In this document: positions 13,485-17,020 of the stretch, piece after piece
Position numbering within the stretch: the first letter of the stretch is position 1
Layout of the letters: each line of letters opens with the position of its first letter
Assembly (NCBI GenBank): GCA_035556215.1
Contig: DATMFI010000023.1
Coordinates: 1 to 17,020, forward strand
Direction: 5' to 3'
Source of the DNA: Palsa-892 sp035556215
GTDB lineage: Bacteria; Pseudomonadota; Alphaproteobacteria; Rhizobiales; Xanthobacteraceae
Length of the DNA stretch: 17,020 nt
Program-made: the position numbers and the translations under genes
Notes under the pieces: generated by a model
Databases searched by the model: none
Seen by the model: only the letters and a program-made list of their open reading frames with translations
Told to the model about the DNA's origin: nothing

Positions 13485-14419
13485 TGACGACGCCTGCGGT
13501 CAAGCATTTTCTGGATATTTCCGAGCTTCCGTCGAAGGAATTGCGGCGGATGATCGAACTTGCGCGTACCTTCAAGAAGAGCCGCCGCTCGCTCGCACTG
13601 CCGCAGAAGAAGCCGCTCGAGGGCCGCACGCTTGCGACGATCTTCGACAAGCCTTCGACGCGCACCCGTGTTTCGTTCGATGTCGCGATGCGCGAACTCG
13701 GCGGCAACGTCATCAACCTCACCGGCGACGAGATGCAACTCGGCCGCGGCGAGAGTGTCGCGGACACCGCGCGCGTGCTGTCGCGCTATATCGACGTCAT
13801 CATGATCCGCACCCTCGACCACAAGGTGCTTGCGGAGATGGCGCAAAACGCCACCGTGCCGGTCATCAACGGCCTCACCAAACTCTCGCATCCTTGCCAG
13901 GTGATGGCGGACGTCTTCACCTTCGAGGAGCGCAAGGGCTCGATCCGCGGGCGCACCGTCGCCTGGACCGGGGACGCCAACAATGTGCTGGCGTCGTGGG
14001 TGCACGCCGCGGCGCGCTTCGATTTTGCGCTGCGTGTCGCGACTCCCAAGCAGCACGGGCCGAAGCCCGCGCTGCGCGAATGGGCCAAGCAGTCAGGCGC
14101 CGTCATCCAGTTCATGAGCGATCCGGAAGAGGCTGCCGCCAACGCCGATTGCATCGTCACCGATGTCTGGGTGTCGATGGGCGACAAGGACGGCAAGAAG
14201 CGCCACAATGTCTTCAAGCCCTATCAGGTCAACGGGTCTTTGATGCGTCTTGCCAAGAAGGACGCGATCTTCATGCATTGCCTGCCGGCCCATCGCGGCG
14301 AAGAGGTCACCGATGAGGTGATCGACGGGCCGCAGTCGGTGGTGTTCGACGAGGCCGAGAACCGGCTGCACGCGCAGAAGGGCATTCTCGCCTGGTGCCT
14401 TGAGCAGGAGACGGTTTGA
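13484..14419 (+). CDS. argF: Ornithine carbamoyltransferase ArgF
   Basis: This 311-residue enzyme makes citrulline from ornithine and carbamoyl phosphate, the step after ornithine formation in arginine synthesis. The carbamoyl-phosphate loop STRTR (58-62, in FDKPSTRTRVSFD), HPCQ (136-139), the ornithine-binding region DVWVSMGD (227-234) and catalytic HCLP (265-268, in MHCLPAHRGEEV) are intact. The SMG in the ornithine loop marks it as OTCase rather than aspartate carbamoyltransferase. ATG 13484 overlaps the argD stop (TGATG) and GGGGAG lies just upstream. argD-argF coupling is common in alphaproteobacteria. Confidence 0.97.
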   Translation: MTTPAVKHFLDISELPSKELRRMIELARTFKKSRRSLALPQKKPLEGRTLATIFDKPSTRTRVSFDVAMRELGGNVINLTGDEMQLGRGESVADTARVLSRYIDVIMIRTLDHKVLAEMAQNATVPVINGLTKLSHPCQVMADVFTFEERKGSIRGRTVAWTGDANNVLASWVHAAARFDFALRVATPKQHGPKPALREWAKQSGAVIQFMSDPEEAAANADCIVTDVWVSMGDKDGKKRHNVFKPYQVNGSLMRLAKKDAIFMHCLPAHRGEEVTDEVIDGPQSVVFDEAENRLHAQKGILAWCLEQETV

Positions 14420-14459
14420 ACTATATCCCGGCGAAAGCCATTTGAACGCCGGAGACAAT

Positions 14460-15443
14460 GTGAACGCGCCCGAACGCCGTCCGCAACAGAATCCTGAAGA
14501 CGATGCCGTGCTTCCGTTCGCGGTCGAAGCGCTCGACGTGCGCGGCCGCGTCGTGCGGCTTGGGCCTGCGCTCGACGATCTTCTCGCCAATCACGGCTAT
14601 CCCGATCTCGTTTCGCGTCTCGTCGCGGAGGCCGCGGCGCTTGCCGCGCTGCTCGCGGCTTCGCTGAAATTCGAAGGCCGCTTCACGTTGCAGACCCAGA
14701 CCGACGGGCCGGTATCGATGGTCGTTGTCGATATCCAGGCGCCGGGGAAAATGCGCGCCTACGCCAATTTCGACGCCGATCGGGTCGAAGCGCTCGGATC
14801 GGGATATGACGCCGGCGGACTTTTGGGCCATGGTCATCTCGCCATGACCATCGAACACCCTGGCGACAGCAATCGCTATCAGGGCATCGTCGCGCTCGAC
14901 GGCGGCAACCTCGAAGCCGCGGCGCACCAGTATTTCGCCCAGTCGGAGCAGATCCCAACTCGCGTGCGGCTAGCAGTTGCCGAAGAAGTGCAGGCAAAGA
15001 AAAATTCGCGATGGCGCGCCGGCGGCGTCCTGCTGCAGTTCCTGCCGCGCGAAGCAGCCCGCGCGCGTCAGGCAGATCTCGATCCCGGCGATTCCCCCGA
15101 AGGAACTTCGCCGCACGAAGTTGCGATCGACGATGCCTGGATCGAAGCCCAATCGTTGATCGCTACCGTTGAAGATGTCGAGCTCGTCGATCCCGCCTTG
15201 TCCAGCGAACAGCTGCTCTGGCGTCTGTTCAACGAGCGTGGGGTAAAGGTATTCGAGATGCAGGCGATCATTGCTCAATGCCGCTGCTCGGGCGAAAGGC
15301 TTCTCACGATTTTGAAGAATTTTTCCGTCGAAGAGCGCGAGAGCATGGTCGAAGATGGCCATGTCAGGGTCAAATGCGAGTTCTGCGGGAAGCGATATGG
15401 CTTCACGCCTGAAGACATCGGGCTGGAACAAGGGCTAAATTAA
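14460..15443 (+). CDS. hslO: Hsp33 redox-regulated chaperone HslO
   Basis: This 327-residue cytoplasmic holdase is switched on by oxidation of its zinc-binding cysteines. The N-terminal domain has LPFAVEALDVRGRVVRLGP, TDGPVSMVVVDI, GHGHLAMTI and RYQGIVALDG, then QSEQIPTRVRLAVAE and WRAGGVLLQFLP; the C-terminal redox switch has Cys274-x-Cys276 (QCRCS) and Cys306-x2-Cys309 (CEFCG), all four present. I chose GTG 14460 because GGAG lies five bases upstream; TTG at 14442 is a weaker choice. The gene starts 40 bp after argF on the same strand and is probably read through from argDF. Its stop overlaps the stop of the opposing minus-strand gene. Confidence 0.95.
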   Translation: MNAPERRPQQNPEDDAVLPFAVEALDVRGRVVRLGPALDDLLANHGYPDLVSRLVAEAAALAALLAASLKFEGRFTLQTQTDGPVSMVVVDIQAPGKMRAYANFDADRVEALGSGYDAGGLLGHGHLAMTIEHPGDSNRYQGIVALDGGNLEAAAHQYFAQSEQIPTRVRLAVAEEVQAKKNSRWRAGGVLLQFLPREAARARQADLDPGDSPEGTSPHEVAIDDAWIEAQSLIATVEDVELVDPALSSEQLLWRLFNERGVKVFEMQAIIAQCRCSGERLLTILKNFSVEERESMVEDGHVRVKCEFCGKRYGFTPEDIGLEQGLN

Positions 15444-15673
15444 GCTGCGTCCTTGAGCGGTTCCCAACCGACGGGCTTGACCTTGATGATGCTCACCTTG
15501 CTTCCAGCGAGATGCGTCTCGGCAACCCAGCCGAGGCGCTCGTCGTAAAAGCCGATAGTGCTCCATTCGTTGTCGCCAACGAGTAAAAGCATTTTCTGGC
15601 CGGTTTTGGATGCCGTTTTCATCGTAAACATACGCCCACAACTCCGAAACGAAGGGGCGGTTCCACGCATCAT
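15440..15673 (-). pseudogene. Small SH3-like protein gene, apparently broken by a one-base frameshift
   Basis: The C-terminal part reads well in one frame (GQKMLLLVGDNEWSTIGFYD, then ERLGWVAETHLAGSKVSIIK, then VKPVGWEPLKDAA and stop). The N-terminal part reads well only in the neighbouring frame (DDAWNRPFVSELWAYVYDENGIQ), with normal codon use there and rare codons in the other frame. Removing one A from the four-A run (plus-strand TTTT 15604-15607) joins them as DENGIQTGQKMLLLVG; the run at 15616-15619 would also work. No ATG or GTG opens the N-terminal frame after its in-frame stop near 15708; only TTG 15641 is available. Alternatives are a sequencing error, a decayed gene, or a real 60-residue protein starting at ATG 15622. 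It follows apaG in the same direction. I recognise no family with confidence. Confidence 0.55.
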
Positions 15674-15688
15674 CGAGGAGCGTAGAAA

Positions 15689-16081
15689 CTAGTGCAAAAC
15701 CCGCTTGTTATGCGGGCTGTCGAGGGAGAAGGCGGGCACTTCGACATCGAAAACTTCGCCGGTGTCAGCTTCCATTTGATAGGAGCCGGCCATCATGCCG
15801 GTCGCGGTGGTGAGCGGCACGCCGCTGGTATATTCGAAGCGGCCGCCGGGCTCCAACACCGGTTGTTCGCCCACGACACCCGGACCCCGGACTTCCTGCA
15901 CCCGGCCGAGCGCATCGGTGATGCGCCAGTGCCGGGTCTTCAATTGCACCGTCGACTTGCCGAGATTGACGATCTCGATCTTGTAGGCCCAGAAAAACCG
16001 CGCATGCTCCACCGATGATTTATCGGCGAGATAGGACGGCGTCACGGTGACCTGAATGTCGTGGGTGATGGCACGGTACAT
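15689..16081 (-). CDS. apaG: ApaG (DUF525) protein
   Basis: This 130-residue protein of normal length has the immunoglobulin-like ApaG fold. It begins with YRAITHDIQVTVTPSYLADK, then FFWAYKIEIVNLG, RHWRITDALGRVQEVRGPGV and GEQPVLEPGGRFEYTSGVPL, ending with GSYQMEADTGEVFDVEVPAF; the GxGxxG run (GPGVVG) is intact. ApaG is often annotated as a Co2+/Mg2+ efflux protein, but its molecular role is not settled. ATG 16081 lies 44 bp after the metZ stop on the same strand, so the two are probably co-transcribed, as in related Rhizobiales. Confidence 0.95.
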   Translation of the reverse strand: MYRAITHDIQVTVTPSYLADKSSVEHARFFWAYKIEIVNLGKSTVQLKTRHWRITDALGRVQEVRGPGVVGEQPVLEPGGRFEYTSGVPLTTATGMMAGSYQMEADTGEVFDVEVPAFSLDSPHNKRVLH

Positions 16082-16125
16082 GGCGCAAGTGAAGCCGTTT
16101 CCGCGCCGCGACGCAATGTGTAACT

Positions 16126-17020
16126 TCAGATCGCCTTCAGACCGCGCTGCAAATCCTCGATGAGATCGTCGGTATGCTCGAGTCCGACGGAAATCCGCAG
16201 CAGGCCGTCGCCGATCCCCATTCCCGTTCGCGCTTCGGGCGTGAAGCGCTGATGCGTGGTCGTCGCGGGATGCGTGATGAGCGATTTGGCGTCGCCAAGA
16301 TTGTTGGAAATGCGGATGAGCTGCAGCGCATTCTCGAAACGAAACGCCGCATCCTTGCCGCCGTCGATCTCGAAGGCGAGCATGGTGCCGCCGCCCTTCA
16401 TCTGCTTTTTCGCAAGCTCGTACTGCGGATGATCCTTGCGGAACGGGTAGATCACTTTCTTGATCAGTTTGTTCGTCGCGAGAAAATCCGCGAGCTTGGC
16501 CGCGTTCGACTGTGCCTTTTCGACACGCAGCGGCAGCGTCTCGATGCCCTTCAAGAGCACCCAGGCATTGAACGGCGAGATCGACGGCCCGGTCTGGCGA
16601 AGGAAAGTCTGCAGGTGGTCGGTGACGAATTGCTTGGACGATAAAATCACGCCGCCCAGACAGCGGCCCTGTCCGTCGATGTGCTTGGTCGCCGAATAAA
16701 CGACGATGTCGGCGCCCAGCTCGAGCGGGCTCTGCAGCATGGGTGTCGCGAACACGTTATCGACGATGAAACACGCGCCCGCCTGTTTGGCGATCTTGGC
16801 GATGCCCGCAATGTCGAGAATGCCGAGCGTCGGATTGGTCGGACTCTCCAGAAAGAACGCCTTGGTTTCCTTGCGTACAGCTTTCTTCCAGGCATCGAGA
16901 TCCGTGCCTTCGATGAGATCGGTCGCAACGCCGAAACGCGGCAGCAATTCCTCCACGACATAGCGGCAGGAGCCGAACAGCGCCTTCGCCGCGACGACAT
17001 GATCGCCCGCTTTCAACTGA
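16126..17020 (-). CDS. metZ: O-succinylhomoserine sulfhydrylase MetZ, N-terminus beyond window
   Basis: The C-terminal 298 residues are present; the frame runs off the right edge (QLKAGDHVV...), so the start and about 100 residues are missing. It belongs to the Cys/Met metabolism PLP-enzyme family: ESPTNPTLGILDI, FIVDNVFATP, and the PLP lysine in YSATKHIDGQGRCLGG, then RQTGPSISPFNAWVLLKG, and SLGDAKSL-type loop NNLGDAKSLITHPATTTH with RISVGLEHTDDLIEDL at the end. The GQGRCLGG stretch and neighbouring apaG favour MetZ, which makes homocysteine from O-succinylhomoserine and sulfide, over cystathionine gamma-synthase. Homoserine-ester preference cannot be proved from this part. Confidence 0.9.
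   Translation of the reverse strand, partial: QLKAGDHVVAAKALFGSCRYVVEELLPRFGVATDLIEGTDLDAWKKAVRKETKAFFLESPTNPTLGILDIAGIAKIAKQAGACFIVDNVFATPMLQSPLELGADIVVYSATKHIDGQGRCLGGVILSSKQFVTDHLQTFLRQTGPSISPFNAWVLLKGIETLPLRVEKAQSNAAKLADFLATNKLIKKVIYPFRKDHPQYELAKKQMKGGGTMLAFEIDGGKDAAFRFENALQLIRISNNLGDAKSLITHPATTTHQRFTPEARTGMGIGDGLLRISVGLEHTDDLIEDLQRGLKAI

Overview
The window looks like ordinary chromosomal DNA of a GC-rich alphaproteobacterium of the order Hyphomicrobiales (Rhizobiales), probably close to Bradyrhizobiaceae/Xanthobacteraceae. The case rests on gcrA (an alphaproteobacterial cell-cycle regulator), GANTC sites upstream of it, the gene order phoR-pstSCAB-phoU-phoB / gcrA / argD-argF-hslO / apaG-metZ, and the protein sequences. 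No species can be named from sequence alone. I see no mobile element, CRISPR array, rRNA or convincing tRNA.

Layout. Positions 1-4570 hold unlinked small genes: a small membrane protein (minus strand), a DUF488 protein and a group III truncated haemoglobin (plus strand, probably one transcript), a MarC-family membrane protein (minus), an MprF-type flippase-domain protein (plus) and a secreted DUF4412-like protein (minus). Positions 4626-11243 hold the complete phosphate module: sensor kinase phoR, then a Pho box, pstS-pstC-pstA-pstB, phoU and phoB. The Pst proteins form the high-affinity phosphate importer. PstSCAB and PhoU report phosphate supply to PhoR, which phosphorylates PhoB. PhoB would then act at the triple 11-bp repeat in front of pstS, closing the loop.

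A perfect 13-bp stem separates phoB from the convergent gcrA. A 418-bp gap follows, with five GANTC (CcrM methylation) sites and several hairpins. Next come argD and argF (overlapping by one base) and hslO (Hsp33), all on the plus strand. The last part is on the minus strand: metZ (cut by the window edge), apaG, and a short gene that appears to be broken by a one-base frameshift.

The genes are well-known families; I found no new multi-gene system. The points most worth a second look are regulatory or structural: an operator-like palindrome on the promoter of the DUF488/globin pair, a triple Pho box followed by a 5'-end hairpin at pstS, the GANTC cluster between gcrA and argD, the hairpin-rich argD leader, and the frameshifted gene next to apaG.
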